Origin: Streptomyces davaonensis JCM 4913 | GTDB taxonomy: Bacteria > Actinomycetota > Actinomycetes > Streptomycetales > Streptomycetaceae | Reading direction: 5' to 3' | Assembly: GCF_000349325.1 (NCBI RefSeq) | Contig: NC_020504.1 | Coordinates: 5,862,053 to 5,926,052, forward strand | Length of the DNA: 64,000 nt | Shown here: in pieces, positions 9,774-23,653 of the stretch | How positions within the stretch are numbered: the first letter of the stretch is position 1 | Layout of the letters: each line of letters opens with the position of its first letter | Made by a program: the position numbers and the translations under genes | The notes under the pieces: generated by a model | Seen by the model: the letters and a program-made list of their open reading frames with translations, nothing else | Told to the model about the DNA's origin: nothing | Database searches by the model: none

Positions 9774-10781
9774 ATGGACCTCGACGTCTTCGTCACCAGG
9801 CACCGGGCCGAATGGGACCGCCTCGACGCCCTGCTCCAGCGCCGGCGCCGCCTGACCGGTGCGGAGGCGGACGAACTCGTCGCCCTCTACCAACGCACCG
9901 CCACCCACCTCTCCCTGATCCAGTCAAGCGCCCCGGACCCGCAACTGACCGGCCGGCTCAGCCAACTGGTGGCACGCGCGCGTAGTGCCGTGACAGGCAC
10001 CCGACGCGCCTCCTGGCGAGACGCGACCCGCTTCTTCACCCACGGCTTCCCGGCCGCGGTCTACAAGTCACGCCATTGGTGGGTACCCACGGCACTGCTG
10101 TCGACCGTCGTCGCCGCGCTCCTCGGCTGGTGGATCGGCACCACCCCGGAAGTGCAGTCCTCCATCGCGGCCCCGAGCGAGCTGCGCGAGCTCACCCGCC
10201 CCGGCGGCCAGTACGAGACGTACTACTCCAGCCATCCCGCGGCCTCGTTCGCCGCCCAGGTATGGACGAACAACGCCCAGGCCGCCGCACTCTGCCTGGT
10301 CCTGGGTGTCTTCCTCGGACTGCCCGTCCTCTGGATCCTCTTCCAGAACATGCTCAACCTCGGCGTCGGCATCGGCCTGATGTCCTCCGCGGGCCGCCTC
10401 GACACCTTCCTCGGCCTCGTTCTGCCCCACGGCCTGCTCGAACTGACCGCGGTCTTCGTCGCCGCGGGCACCGGCCTGCGTCTCGGTTGGACCGTCATCG
10501 ACCCCGGCCCGCGCACCCGACGCACCGCCCTCGCCGAGGAAGGCCGAGCCGCCGTAGGCATGGCGATAGGCCTGGCCCTGATCCTCTTCATATCCGGCGC
10601 CATCGAAGGCTTCGTCACCCCATCGGGCCTGCCCACCTGGGCCCGCATCACCATCGGAGTTGTCGCCGAGCTGGCATTCCTGGCATACGTCTACGTCGTC
10701 GGCGGCCGTGCCGCGCGGGCCGGCGAGACGGGTGACGTCGCGGAAGCCGAGCGCGGCGCCACTCTTCCGACGGCCGCCTGA
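9774..10781 (+). CDS. Stage II sporulation protein M-type membrane protein (DUF95)
   Basis: A 335-residue protein. A soluble helical N-terminal part begins DLDVFVTRHRAEWDRLDALL, followed by about five or six membrane spans, including WWVPTALLSTVVAALLGWWIG, CLVLGVFLGLPVLWILFQNM and VLPHGLLELTAVFVAAGTGLRLG. This is the SpoIIM/DUF95 pattern. In Bacillus, SpoIIM is part of the DMP complex for engulfment; the actinobacterial homologues occur with RDD, DUF58 and MoxR genes and have no proven role. ATG 9774, 130 bp from the divergent RDD gene. The rRNA promoter region begins directly after it. Confidence 0.85.
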   Translation: MDLDVFVTRHRAEWDRLDALLQRRRRLTGAEADELVALYQRTATHLSLIQSSAPDPQLTGRLSQLVARARSAVTGTRRASWRDATRFFTHGFPAAVYKSRHWWVPTALLSTVVAALLGWWIGTTPEVQSSIAAPSELRELTRPGGQYETYYSSHPAASFAAQVWTNNAQAAALCLVLGVFLGLPVLWILFQNMLNLGVGIGLMSSAGRLDTFLGLVLPHGLLELTAVFVAAGTGLRLGWTVIDPGPRTRRTALAEEGRAAVGMAIGLALILFISGAIEGFVTPSGLPTWARITIGVVAELAFLAYVYVVGGRAARAGETGDVAEAERGATLPTAA

Positions 10782-10834
10782 TGTGCGGACACACCAGATG
10801 AGCTGCTAGTCTCCTCTTCGCCCCGAAAGAACCG

Positions 10835-10863
10835 TTGACACGGATCGAACGGGGAGGTAGATT
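10835..10863 (+). promoter_or_regulatory. Strong housekeeping-type rRNA promoter
   Basis: A consensus -35 TTGACA (10835-10840) and -10 TAGATT (10858-10863) are separated by exactly 17 bp, about 500 bp ahead of 16S rRNA. Actinobacterial rRNA operons usually have several promoters; this is the best-matched one here. Confidence 0.75.
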
Positions 10864-11004
10864 CGAACAGTTGCCTGGACTGGACCTGATCCGGTCGGTG
10901 ACAGTGAGTGTCTAGCTGCTTCTTGAAGTGTCGATCGAATCGATTACTGAGAAGCCCCTCCCGATGAATCGGAAACGAGTGGCCGGTCAGACCGGCTCGA
11001 AACT

Positions 11005-11100
11005 TCTGATAAAGTCGGAACCGCCGGAAAGGGAAACGCGAAAGCGAGAACCTGGAAAGCACCGAGGAAATCGGATCGGAAAGATCTGATAGAGTCGGAA
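11005..11100 (+). promoter_or_regulatory. Two further rRNA promoter candidates sharing a repeated -10 block
   Basis: The 16-bp blocks at 11005-11020 and 11085-11100 read TCTGATAAAGTCGGAA and TCTGATAGAGTCGGAA, 80 bp apart. The repeated TGATAxAGT resembles -10 sequences of multi-promoter Streptomyces rrn leaders. No good -35 is seen, as I recall for some rrn promoters. Confidence 0.5.
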
Positions 11101-11162
11101 ACGCAAGACCGAAGGGAAGCCCGGAGGAAAGCCCGAGAGGGTGAGTACAAAGGAAGCGACCG

Positions 11163-11185
11163 TTCCTTGAGAACTCAACAGCGTG
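11163..11185 (+). promoter_or_regulatory. BoxA-like antitermination site in rRNA leader
   Basis: The core TTGAGAACTC recurs in the 16S-23S spacer (13145-13154 region). It resembles the mycobacterial BoxA bound by NusB/NusE to keep RNA polymerase antiterminated across rRNA operons. Confidence 0.5.
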
Positions 11186-11337
11186 CCAAAAATCAACGCC
11201 AGATATGTTGATACCCCGTCTCTCCCGTTCGGGAGGACGAGGTTCCTTTGAAATAACACAGCGAGGACGCTGTGTGCGAGGGGATTATTCCTCCTCTCGC
11301 ACCGCTCTCGTGGTGTTGCACCGGATTACCGGTAAAC

Positions 11338-16298
<4,961 letters not shown>

Positions 16299-16302
16299 CA
16301 GT

Positions 16303-16319
16303 TGCTCGCGTCCACTGTG
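16303..16319 (+). other. Right strand of 23S precursor processing stem
   Basis: These 17 bases are the exact reverse complement of 13156-13172. The two would loop out the whole 23S rRNA in a long double helix, the usual substrate for RNase III-type processing. Confidence 0.8.
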
Positions 16320-16396
16320 TTGGTTCTGAAACCACGAACGGCCCCGTATGGCCATATGGCTTCATGCGGTGCGGCATTGTTCGACAGTTTCATAGT

Positions 16397-16515
16397 GTTT
16401 CGGTGGTCATAGCGTGAGGGAAACGCCCGGTTACATTCCGAACCCGGAAGCTAAGCCTTACAGCGCCGATGGTACTGCAGGGGGGACCCTGTGGGAGAGT
16501 AGGACGCCGCCGAAC
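16397..16515 (+). rRNA. 5S ribosomal RNA
   Basis: About 119 nt from GTTTCGGTGGTCATAGCG to GACGCCGCCGAAC; the ends are complementary as expected. Contains the conserved CCCGGTTACATTCCGAACCC and the GGGGGACCC loop region. It closes the rRNA operon about 100 nt after 23S. Confidence 0.95.
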
Positions 16516-16523
16516 AAATTGTG

Positions 16524-16557
16524 AGAAAACCCCGCACCTTTCGGTGCGGGGTTTTCT
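16524..16557 (+). terminator. rRNA operon terminator
   Basis: Perfect 15-bp stem (16524-16538 with 16543-16557), loop tttc, with a T run in the right arm. It also stands between the operon and the convergent DUF58 gene. Confidence 0.9.
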
Positions 16558-16586
16558 GCGTTTAGGGGCCCCTTTCGGGGCGCCTT

Positions 16587-17897
16587 TCAAAGACGTCCTG
16601 TCGTCTTCAGGGCCAGGTAGGCGTCTGCCAATGCGGGTGCCAGTTCGTCCGGCGTCGCGTCGACCACTGTGACGCCGTGACGGCGGAGTTGGTCCGCCGT
16701 GCGGTGGCGTTCGTTCTGGGCCTGGGCCGCTGCCGCCGCGTCGTAGACGGCGTCCGTGCTGCCGCGGGCTGCGGCCATACGGGCGACATACGGATCCGCT
16801 ACCGATGCCACGAGGACGGTGTGGCGCTGGGTGAGCTGAGGGAGCACCGGAAGCAGGCCCTCCTCGATCGGGGTCGCGTCGAGGCTCGTGAAGAGAACGA
16901 TGAGGGCGTGGCGGGGTGCCGTACGGAGTGCTGTGGCGGTGAGGCCGCGGGCGTCTGTTTCGACGAGCTCGGGTTCGAGTGTGGCCATGGCGTTGACCAG
17001 GGACGGGAGGACGTCGCCGGCGGTTCGGCCCTGGACGAGGGCGCGTACTCGGCGGTCGTAGGCGAGGAGGTCCACGCGGTCGCCGGCGCGGGAGGCCAGG
17101 GCGGCGAGGAGAAGCGCTGCGTCCATGGACGAGTCGAGACGGGGGGCGTCGCCCACGCGGCCTGCCGAGGTTCGGCCGGTGTCCAGGGCCAGGAGGATGT
17201 GGCGGTCGCGTTCTGGGCGCCAGGTGCGTACGGCTACCGCGGACTGTCGGGCCGTAGCGCGCCAGTCGATGGAGCGGGTGTCGTCGCCGGGGACGTACTC
17301 GCGAAGGCTGTCGAATTCGGTGCCTTCGCCGCGGGTGAGGACGCTGGTGCGGCCGTCGAGTTCGCGCAGGCGGGCGAGCTTGGAGGGGAGGTGTTTGCGG
17401 CTGGTGAAGGGTGGCAGCACACGTACTGTCCACGGGACCTTGTGTGTTCCCTGGCGGGTGAACAGGCCGAGTGGGCCGTAGGAGCGGATGGTCACGCGGT
17501 CGGCCTGGCGGTCGCCTCGGCGGGTGGGGCGCAGGCGCGTGGTGACCCGGCGGAGTTCGCCGGGTGGGACCGTCAGACGGTGGCGGGATGCGTCGATCTC
17601 CGTGCCGGGGTGCCAACTGCTCGGGGGCCAGGCGTCGCGGAGGTGGGCGCGCAGGGGGCGGCCGGACGGGTTGGTGACCGTGAGCGTGACGTCGGCGGTT
17701 TCGCCCAGGCGTGCGGAGGTGTCGCCGGAGCGGGTCAGGCCGAGGCGGCGTACGGGGGCGGCGAGTGCGAAGTCGCAGGCGCAGGCCACCGCGAGGGGGG
17801 CGTTGACGGCGAGGATGCCGGTCCAGCTGGGTTCCCAGATGCCGACGGGGAGGGAGCCCAGGGCCGCCAGGAGCGCGGTGCGTCCGGTGAGTGCCAT
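16587..17897 (-). CDS. DUF58 domain protein (vWA-like), MoxR partner
   Basis: A 436-residue protein. Two hydrophobic segments lie near the N-terminus (LLAALGSLPVGIW and AVNAPLAVACACDFAL), then a beta-rich stretch, then the DUF58 signature EYVPGDDTRSIDWRATAR (about residues 215-232), followed by a vWA-like domain starting HILLALDTGRTSAG. DUF58 proteins pair with MoxR AAA+ ATPases, probably as substrate-recognising partners; in a few systems they influence membrane or stress functions. Its ATG overlaps the upstream moxR stop by one base (TGATG), indicating translational coupling. Last gene of a run of five on the minus strand. Confidence 0.9.
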   Translation of the reverse strand: MALTGRTALLAALGSLPVGIWEPSWTGILAVNAPLAVACACDFALAAPVRRLGLTRSGDTSARLGETADVTLTVTNPSGRPLRAHLRDAWPPSSWHPGTEIDASRHRLTVPPGELRRVTTRLRPTRRGDRQADRVTIRSYGPLGLFTRQGTHKVPWTVRVLPPFTSRKHLPSKLARLRELDGRTSVLTRGEGTEFDSLREYVPGDDTRSIDWRATARQSAVAVRTWRPERDRHILLALDTGRTSAGRVGDAPRLDSSMDAALLLAALASRAGDRVDLLAYDRRVRALVQGRTAGDVLPSLVNAMATLEPELVETDARGLTATALRTAPRHALIVLFTSLDATPIEEGLLPVLPQLTQRHTVLVASVADPYVARMAAARGSTDAVYDAAAAAQAQNERHRTADQLRRHGVTVVDATPDELAPALADAYLALKTTGRL

Positions 17898-18889
17898 CAG
17901 CGGGGGACGGGGACGTGGGCGAGGATCGCGTTGATCACGGAGTCGGCTGTCACGCCCTCCATCTCGGCCTCGGGTCGGAGTTGGACGCGGTGCCGGAGGG
18001 TGGGCAGGGCGAGGGCTTTGACGTCGTCGGGGATGACGTAGTCGCGCCCGGTCAGCCATGCCCATGCGCGGGCGGTGGCGAGGAGGGCCGTCGCTCCGCG
18101 CGGGGAGACGCCGAGGGAGAGGGACGGCGATTCGCGGGTGGCCCGGCAGATGTCGACGACGTAGGCCGTGATCTCGGGGGAGACGACGGTCTTGGCCACG
18201 GAGGCGCGGGCGGTTTCCAGGTCGGCGGCGCCGGCTACGGGGCGTACGCCGGCGGCGTGCAGGTCGCGGGGGTTGAAGCCCTCGGCGTGGCGGGTGAGGA
18301 CGGCGATCTCGTCCTGGCGGGAGGGCAGAGGGATCGTCAGTTTGAGGAGGAAGCGGTCCAGTTGGGCTTCGGGCAGGGGGTAGGTGCCCTCGTACTCGAC
18401 CGGGTTCTGGGTTGCCGCGACCAGGAAGGGCTCGGGCAGCGGGCGGGGGGTGCCGTCGACCGTGACCTGGCGTTCCTCCATGGCTTCGAGGAGGGACGAC
18501 TGGGTCTTCGGGGGCGTGCGGTTGATCTCGTCCGCGAGGAGGAGGTTGGTGAAGACCGGGCCGGGCTGGAAGGAGAACTCCGCGGTGCGGGTGTCGTAGA
18601 CCAGGGAGCCGGTGACGTCGCTCGGCATGAGGTCGGGGGTGAACTGGACTCGCTTGGTGTCGAGTTCGAGTGCGGATGCGAGGGTGCGGACGAGCAACGT
18701 TTTGGCGACCCCAGGGACTCCTTCCAGTAGTACGTGTCCGCGGCAGAGGAGGGCGACTACGAGGCCGGTCACGGCGGGGTCCTGGCCGACCACGGCTTTG
18801 GCGATCTCGGCGCGCAGGGCTTCCAGGGAGGCCCGGGAATCGGCCCGATCCTCGGTCTGCCCGGCGTTGTCAGTGGTCGGGTCCGTCAT
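17897..18889 (-). CDS. MoxR family AAA+ ATPase
   Basis: A 330-residue AAA+ ATPase. Walker A GVPGVAKT near residue 58, Walker B LLLADEINR, sensor 1 ATQNPVEYEGTYPLPEAQLDRF, and a C-terminal lid with SPRGATALLATARAWA. MoxR ATPases act as chaperones that assemble or activate protein complexes, typically with vWA-domain partners encoded next door. Here the partner is the downstream DUF58 gene. Its start overlaps the upstream DUF4350 stop by 4 bp. The substrate is unknown; membrane-bound DUF4350/DUF4129 neighbours suggest action at the cell membrane. Confidence 0.95.
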   Translation of the reverse strand: MTDPTTDNAGQTEDRADSRASLEALRAEIAKAVVGQDPAVTGLVVALLCRGHVLLEGVPGVAKTLLVRTLASALELDTKRVQFTPDLMPSDVTGSLVYDTRTAEFSFQPGPVFTNLLLADEINRTPPKTQSSLLEAMEERQVTVDGTPRPLPEPFLVAATQNPVEYEGTYPLPEAQLDRFLLKLTIPLPSRQDEIAVLTRHAEGFNPRDLHAAGVRPVAGAADLETARASVAKTVVSPEITAYVVDICRATRESPSLSLGVSPRGATALLATARAWAWLTGRDYVIPDDVKALALPTLRHRVQLRPEAEMEGVTADSVINAILAHVPVPR

Positions 18890-20082
18890 GGACGGCGTAC
18901 CTCACTTTCGAGGGCGTCGAGTTGGTCGGCGAGGGAGATGAGGGCGGCGTCGTCGCCGGGCGGCGGGCCGAAGAGGAGGGTGTGCAGGGACTGCCCGTCG
19001 CCGTGGAGGTGCGTGGACAGGGCGGGGAGCAGGGCTTCGGGCGCGTGTGCCTGGGCGACGGGGACGCCTACGAGAGGGGCGAGGCGGGTGCGAGTGGTGG
19101 AGCGAAGAGCGGCCGCGGCACGGTCGCGGGCGTTGGCCTTGCGGTAGAGGCGGGCGCGGCCTTCGACGGTTTCGGAGGCGCGGATCGCGACGGGGAGATT
19201 CTCGGGCACGAGGGCGCCGAGTCGGCGTGCCCGCCAGAGGGCGGCGAGGGCTGCCGCGATGAAGAGCTGGAGTGTGCCCCAGAGCCAGCCCGAGGGGAGC
19301 AGGTCGAAGAAGCCGCGCTCGCCTTCGGTGCCGGCGGCGGTGGAGTCGGAGAGCGAGGGGAGGTACCAGACCAGATGGGGGCGGGAGCCGAGGAGTTGGA
19401 GGGCGAGCGAGGCGTTGCCCTGCTCGTCGAGGCGGTCGTTGGTGAGGATGTCGGGCGCGCCGAGGACGACGGTGTCGCCGTCCCCGGAGGTGTCCGGGAT
19501 GAGCAGGAGGGTGGCCAGGCGCTCGCTCGGGTAGCAGGAGGTCGCCTGGAGGTGGGTGGTGGTGTAGCGGTTGCCGCCCGTGTCGGCGGCGCCGGCGCGC
19601 TGGGCCTCGGGCAGGTCGCAGTCGGGCTGGAGCGTGGAGCCGAGGCTCTTGGCGGGGTCGGCGACGACACCGGGGGCGAGTCGTTCGACGGACCAACTGC
19701 CGGGGGCGACGAGGAGGGTGCGGCCGCCGGTGCCGGTCATCGTGGAGTGCAGGGCGTTCTGTTGACGCTCGGTCAGCAGGTCGGGGGCGGCGACGAGCAG
19801 GGTGGTGTCGGGGTCCCCGGCGGCGCGTGCCTCGTCGAGGGTGGTGACCACGCGCGTGGACACACCGCGGTCGGCGAGGAGTTCGGCGACGGCGCGGCTG
19901 CCCTGCGGGTCGGCGGAGCGCGGGTCGAGGGTGCCGTGCCGGGTGTCGGAGCGGATCACGGCGATGGCCACGGCGCCCGCGAGGAGGACGACCAGGGCGA
20001 GGGCGATGCCTCGCGCGCGGGTCCACACCTGGCGGGCGGTGGGCGAGACCGAGGTGGACGGGAGCGTCGCCTGCTGGGTCAT
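18886..20082 (-). CDS. DUF4350 membrane protein
   Basis: A 398-residue protein. An N-terminal membrane span (GIALALVVLLAGAVAIAVI, about 29-47), an extracytoplasmic DUF4350 domain with a Rossmann-like pattern (SRAVAELLADRGVSTRVVTTLDEA ... TLLVAAPDLLT), a second span near 260 (LWGTLQLFIAAALAALW), and a cytoplasmic C-terminal helical part. DUF4350 resembles glutamine-amidotransferase-like sensor domains. It is translationally coupled to moxR (4-bp overlap) and to DUF4129 (4-bp overlap), so the products are likely made in fixed proportion and work together. No catalytic residues are recognised. Confidence 0.85.
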   Translation of the reverse strand: MTQQATLPSTSVSPTARQVWTRARGIALALVVLLAGAVAIAVIRSDTRHGTLDPRSADPQGSRAVAELLADRGVSTRVVTTLDEARAAGDPDTTLLVAAPDLLTERQQNALHSTMTGTGGRTLLVAPGSWSVERLAPGVVADPAKSLGSTLQPDCDLPEAQRAGAADTGGNRYTTTHLQATSCYPSERLATLLLIPDTSGDGDTVVLGAPDILTNDRLDEQGNASLALQLLGSRPHLVWYLPSLSDSTAAGTEGERGFFDLLPSGWLWGTLQLFIAAALAALWRARRLGALVPENLPVAIRASETVEGRARLYRKANARDRAAAALRSTTRTRLAPLVGVPVAQAHAPEALLPALSTHLHGDGQSLHTLLFGPPPGDDAALISLADQLDALESEVRRP

Positions 20083-20855
20083 TCGGCGGCTCCCGGGCGG
20101 GAGTTGTGGGCCGCGCTGTGGGCGCTGGTCGTGGTGAGCTGGGGCTTGGTGCGCTCCAGGTCGTGGTCGAGGTCGGCGATGCGCCGGTACGACGGCTCGG
20201 TCGCGGCTCGGCCGCCGTATGTCACATCGTCGAAGTCCCGTGCGGCGGCGCGCAGTCGGTCGGTGTGGGAAGGCAGGGCGCGGCCTGCCTCGGCTGCGGC
20301 CTCGTCGGCGGTGCGGCCGGGGCGGACGTCGAGGAGGGCGCGTTCCTCCAGGGAGCGGACGATGGCGCGCATGCGTTCCTGGACGGCCTGGTTCCAGTGG
20401 CCCTGGGCGGCGTGTGCCTCGGCGGCGGCGCGGTGTTCGGCGGCACTGCGGGGGCGGTCGTCGAACAGGGCGGCTGCGGACGTGGGTTCACGGCGGGGGG
20501 TGCCTAGGCGCCACCACAGGGCGCCGAGGACGGCGAGTACGGCCACGATGACGACGACCAGTCCGAGCGGTCCTCCGGGTGTCACGGCGGAGGCGCTGCT
20601 GAACAGGTCGTCGACCCAGCGCCAGAAGGCGTCGAGAGCGCGTTGGAAGAAGCCGGGGTCGTTCTCGTGGTACAGCCGCTTGGACAGTTCCCGGCGGGCG
20701 GCGTCCTGTGCCGGGTCGCGCGGGATCGTCAGGGGCGGTTCGTCGTCGGAGCGCGCCTGCGACAGCGCGATGGCATCGCCGAGGTGCAGTGACATGCGTA
20801 CCGCGGCGCGTGGCAGGGCCGGCGCCGCGGTGAGAACTCCCCCCGCCAGGCTCAC
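20079..20855 (-). CDS. DUF4129 membrane protein
   Basis: A 258-residue protein. The DUF4129 domain is in the C-terminal cytoplasmic part. One central span (PLGLVVVIVAVLAVLGALWW, about 110-130) is preceded by an extracytoplasmic stretch with RRELSKRLYHENDPG and a WRWVDDL motif. DUF4129 is often fused to transglutaminase domains in MoxR/DUF58 loci; here the transglutaminase is absent. GTG 20855 is chosen because it follows the upstream gene's stop by 4 bp and has GGAG upstream; a longer reading would lie inside the upstream gene. Function unknown. Confidence 0.8.
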   Translation of the reverse strand: MSLAGGVLTAAPALPRAAVRMSLHLGDAIALSQARSDDEPPLTIPRDPAQDAARRELSKRLYHENDPGFFQRALDAFWRWVDDLFSSASAVTPGGPLGLVVVIVAVLAVLGALWWRLGTPRREPTSAAALFDDRPRSAAEHRAAAEAHAAQGHWNQAVQERMRAIVRSLEERALLDVRPGRTADEAAAEAGRALPSHTDRLRAAARDFDDVTYGGRAATEPSYRRIADLDHDLERTKPQLTTTSAHSAAHNSRPGAAE

Positions 20856-20859
20856 CGGT

Positions 20860-22194
20860 TCAGCTCCCCGGGGTGTCGGATCCGTAGCCCTGGACGCCGG
20901 CGGCGCGGGCCAGGTCGAGGTCGAGTGCCTCGCGGCGGATGCGCTGGTCGATGTAGAGGAGCACGGTGACACCGGCCGAGATCGGGAAGGTGATCATGGA
21001 TCCGATCACGGAGCCGACACCGCTGACGATGAGGTAGGTCCAGCCGAGGTCACCGCCGCCGCTCTCGAGGAGGCCGCCCACGCTGTCGCCGCTGAAGGCG
21101 TCGGCCAGGAAGACGAACGGGATGGCGATGATCGAGGCCAGGATGCTCGCGATGATCATGGCCAGCAGCTGGATGCCGAAGATCCGCCACCACGAGCCGC
21201 GGACCAGTTTCACGGAGCGGCTCATCGACTTCACGATGCCCTGCTTCTCCAGCATCAGAGCCGGGGAGGCGAGGGAGAAGCGGACCATCAGCCAGATCGC
21301 GACGACGATCGTGCACAGGCTGCCGAGGGCGGTGAGCGCGGCGCCAGCCTCGCCGGCGCCCGCGACGGCCACCAGGATGCCGGGCAGTGCGCCGACGGCG
21401 ATGATGCCGAAGGTGATGAGCAGCAGCAGGAAGATCAGGCCGAACAGCCTGGCGACCTGTGGGCGGGCGTCGTTCCAGGCCTCGCCGAGGTTGACCGGCT
21501 TGCCGAGGACGGCGCGGCTGGTGACGGTGGTGAGCAGGGCGGTCGCGATGATCGTGCCGATCAGCGAGATCAGGGAGATGACGCCGTAGCCGAGCATGGC
21601 GTCGCCCATGGCGCGGGTGAGTTCGCCGAGGGTGGCGCTGGGGTCGTTGAGGGCTTCGGTGTCGATGCGGTCGTTGAGGAAGAAGCCCTGGAGCAGGACG
21701 ACGACGATCTCGGTGAGGACGGCGACGGTGAGAGCGATGCCGAGGACCGTGCGCCAGTAGGCGCGCATGGTGGAGACGGCGCCGTCGAGGATCTCGCCGA
21801 CGCCGAGCGGGCGCAGCGGAATCACACCGGGCCTGGCCGCGGGCGGGGGGCCGCCCCAACCGCCGCCCCAGGCGCCGTGTCCGCCGTATCCGCCGGGACC
21901 GCCATGGCCTCCGTGGCCGCCGCTCGCGGGGGGCCTGCTGCCCCAGCCGGGGCCGGGCGGCGGGGGAGGCGGGGTCTGCTCCGGGGCCGGGGGGCCGGTG
22001 GGCGCGGACCACTGGGCCGGTGGCGGCTGCTCCTTGGACCACTTCGAGCCGGGGCCCTGCGGCTCCGCGCCGGGCTGGTCCGCGGGCTGCTCGGGGTCCG
22101 GGCGGTCGGCGGGCCGGTCAGGGCCGGACTTGCCGTGCTCCTGCCCGTCGGACGGGGCGGATCCGGGCGAGGCCCAGCCCGGAGTGTCGTTCAT
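20860..22194 (-). CDS. GPDPase membrane-domain-like protein with Pro/Gly-rich N-terminus
   Basis: A 444-residue protein. Residues 1-135 are a low-complexity Pro/Gly/Ala/Gln segment, followed by PLRPLGVGEILDGAVSTMR and about six membrane spans, the pattern of the membrane domain found in some glycerophosphoryl diester phosphodiesterases. No catalytic phosphodiesterase domain is present, so enzyme activity is unlikely. ATG 22194 has AAGGAGCG upstream. First gene of the five-gene minus-strand run, 4 bp from the DUF4129 start, and divergent from mtnA. The disordered N-terminus probably faces the cytoplasm and may bind partners. Confidence 0.75.
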   Translation of the reverse strand: MNDTPGWASPGSAPSDGQEHGKSGPDRPADRPDPEQPADQPGAEPQGPGSKWSKEQPPPAQWSAPTGPPAPEQTPPPPPPGPGWGSRPPASGGHGGHGGPGGYGGHGAWGGGWGGPPPAARPGVIPLRPLGVGEILDGAVSTMRAYWRTVLGIALTVAVLTEIVVVLLQGFFLNDRIDTEALNDPSATLGELTRAMGDAMLGYGVISLISLIGTIIATALLTTVTSRAVLGKPVNLGEAWNDARPQVARLFGLIFLLLLITFGIIAVGALPGILVAVAGAGEAGAALTALGSLCTIVVAIWLMVRFSLASPALMLEKQGIVKSMSRSVKLVRGSWWRIFGIQLLAMIIASILASIIAIPFVFLADAFSGDSVGGLLESGGGDLGWTYLIVSGVGSVIGSMITFPISAGVTVLLYIDQRIRREALDLDLARAAGVQGYGSDTPGS

Positions 22195-22335
22195 CGTCGC
22201 TCCTTCACGGTGCCCGTCCGCGGGGCGCGGTGGCAGGTTGGCAGCCATCGTGCCATGGGGTGGTCATCCGGTGGCCGGCCACGGTATGGGCTGCACACCT
22301 TCAATTGTCCGCCGGATAACGGGCAGACTGACCGC

Positions 22336-23478
22336 ATGGCTGATCAGCACGCGCAATCAGGCGAGGACAAGCGGCCGACCGAGATACCGGTGATCCGCTG
22401 GGAAGAGCCACCCGAAGGCCCCGTCCTGGTCCTGCTCGACCAGACGAGGCTGCCCGTAGAGGAGGTCGAACTGGTCTGTACGGATGCGCCGATGCTGGTG
22501 GAGGCGATCCGGTCGCTCGCCGTGCGCGGGGCGCCGCTGCTCGGGATCGCGGGGGCGTACGGTGTCGCGCTCGCCGCCGTGCGGGGATTTGACGTGGACG
22601 ACGCGGCGGACGCGCTCGCGGGCGCTCGGCCCACCGCGGTGAACCTCGCCGTCGGGGTGCGCAGGGCGCAGGCCGCGTACCGGGCCGAGTTGGCCAGGAG
22701 CGGCGACACCGACAAGGCGGCGGAGGCGGCGCTGGCCGCCGCGCGGAAGCTGCACCGGGACGATGCCGAGGCCAGTGCACGGATGGCCGAGCGGGGCCTG
22801 GCGCTGCTCGATGAGTTGTTGCCCGGTGGTGGGCACCGCGTTCTGACGCACTGCAACACCGGCTCGCTGGTGTCCGGCGGGGAGGGCACGGCGTTCGCGG
22901 TGGCGCTGGCGGCGCATCGGGCGGGCCAGTTGCGGCGGCTGTGGGTGGACGAGACGCGTCCGCTGCTCCAAGGGGCGCGGCTGACGGCGTACGAGGCGGC
23001 GCGCAGCGGGATGGCGTACACCTTGCTCACGGACAACGCGGCGGGTTCGCTGTTCGCGGCCGGTGAGGTGGACGCGGTGCTGATCGGTGCGGACCGGATC
23101 GCGGCGGACGGGTCGGTGGCGAACAAGGTGGGGAGCTATCCGCTCGCGGTGCTCGCTCGGTACCACCATGTGCCCTTCATCGTGGTGGCGCCGGTGACGA
23201 CGGTGGACCGGGACACGCCCGACGGGGCGTCCATCGAGGTGGAGCAGCGTGCCGGGTTCGAGGTGACCGAGGTGACCGCGCCGCAGGTGCCGGTGACGGG
23301 GCCGGGCGGTGGGATACCGGTGGCTCCGTTGGGGACGCAGGCGTACAACCCGGCGTTCGATGTGACGCCGCCGGAGCTGGTGACGGCGATCGTGACGGAA
23401 GAGGGCGTGGTGTCGCCCGTGACGGCTGAGGCGCTGGCCGAGGTGTGTGCCAGGTCGCGGGAAGTGACGATCGGCTGA
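22336..23478 (+). CDS. mtnA: S-methyl-5-thioribose-1-phosphate isomerase
   Basis: Methionine salvage enzyme converting methylthioribose-1-phosphate to methylthioribulose-1-phosphate. The 380-residue protein has RGAPLLGIAGAYGVALA, the catalytic Cys in LTHCNTGSLVSGGEGTA, the catalytic Asp in IGADRIAADGSVANKVGSYPLA, and the ending NPAFDVTPPELV-AIVTEEGV. These match MtnA rather than eIF2B-type relatives. ATG 22336 gives the family-typical start; the ribosome site is weak, so a leaderless or poorly initiated transcript is possible. No other methionine salvage gene is adjacent. Confidence 0.92.
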   Translation: MADQHAQSGEDKRPTEIPVIRWEEPPEGPVLVLLDQTRLPVEEVELVCTDAPMLVEAIRSLAVRGAPLLGIAGAYGVALAAVRGFDVDDAADALAGARPTAVNLAVGVRRAQAAYRAELARSGDTDKAAEAALAAARKLHRDDAEASARMAERGLALLDELLPGGGHRVLTHCNTGSLVSGGEGTAFAVALAAHRAGQLRRLWVDETRPLLQGARLTAYEAARSGMAYTLLTDNAAGSLFAAGEVDAVLIGADRIAADGSVANKVGSYPLAVLARYHHVPFIVVAPVTTVDRDTPDGASIEVEQRAGFEVTEVTAPQVPVTGPGGGIPVAPLGTQAYNPAFDVTPPELVTAIVTEEGVVSPVTAEALAEVCARSREVTIG

Positions 23479-23598
23479 CGCCGGGTGTTCATGGTGAGTC
23501 GGCGACCGGTGTCCGATGGGCGTCGACACGGCGTTGACCGGCCGTCGGCCTCATGATCGATGGGCGAGGGCAGACAGTAGCGACCCCATACGACTATC

Positions 23599-23644
23599 GT
23601 CACAGGCCAGTGACCCTTCTCACCAGCGCCCCGGTCACTGTTAC
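23599..23644 (+). promoter_or_regulatory. Repeat-rich region upstream of mtrA, possible regulator site
   Basis: An imperfect palindrome GTCACAGGCCAGTGAC (23599-23614) and a tandem GTCAC-T-GTTAC (23634-23644) lie within 60 bp of the mtrA start. MtrA recognises GT-AC type repeats in actinobacteria, so autoregulation is plausible. This is inference from pattern only. Confidence 0.35.
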
Positions 23645-23653
23645 GAGAATGGG

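Noticed and set aside
18670..22335. A very long open frame on the plus strand leading into mtnA
   Set aside because: It is antisense to five well-recognised minus-strand genes; GC-rich third positions keep the opposite strand open. Only the mtnA part from 22336 is real.
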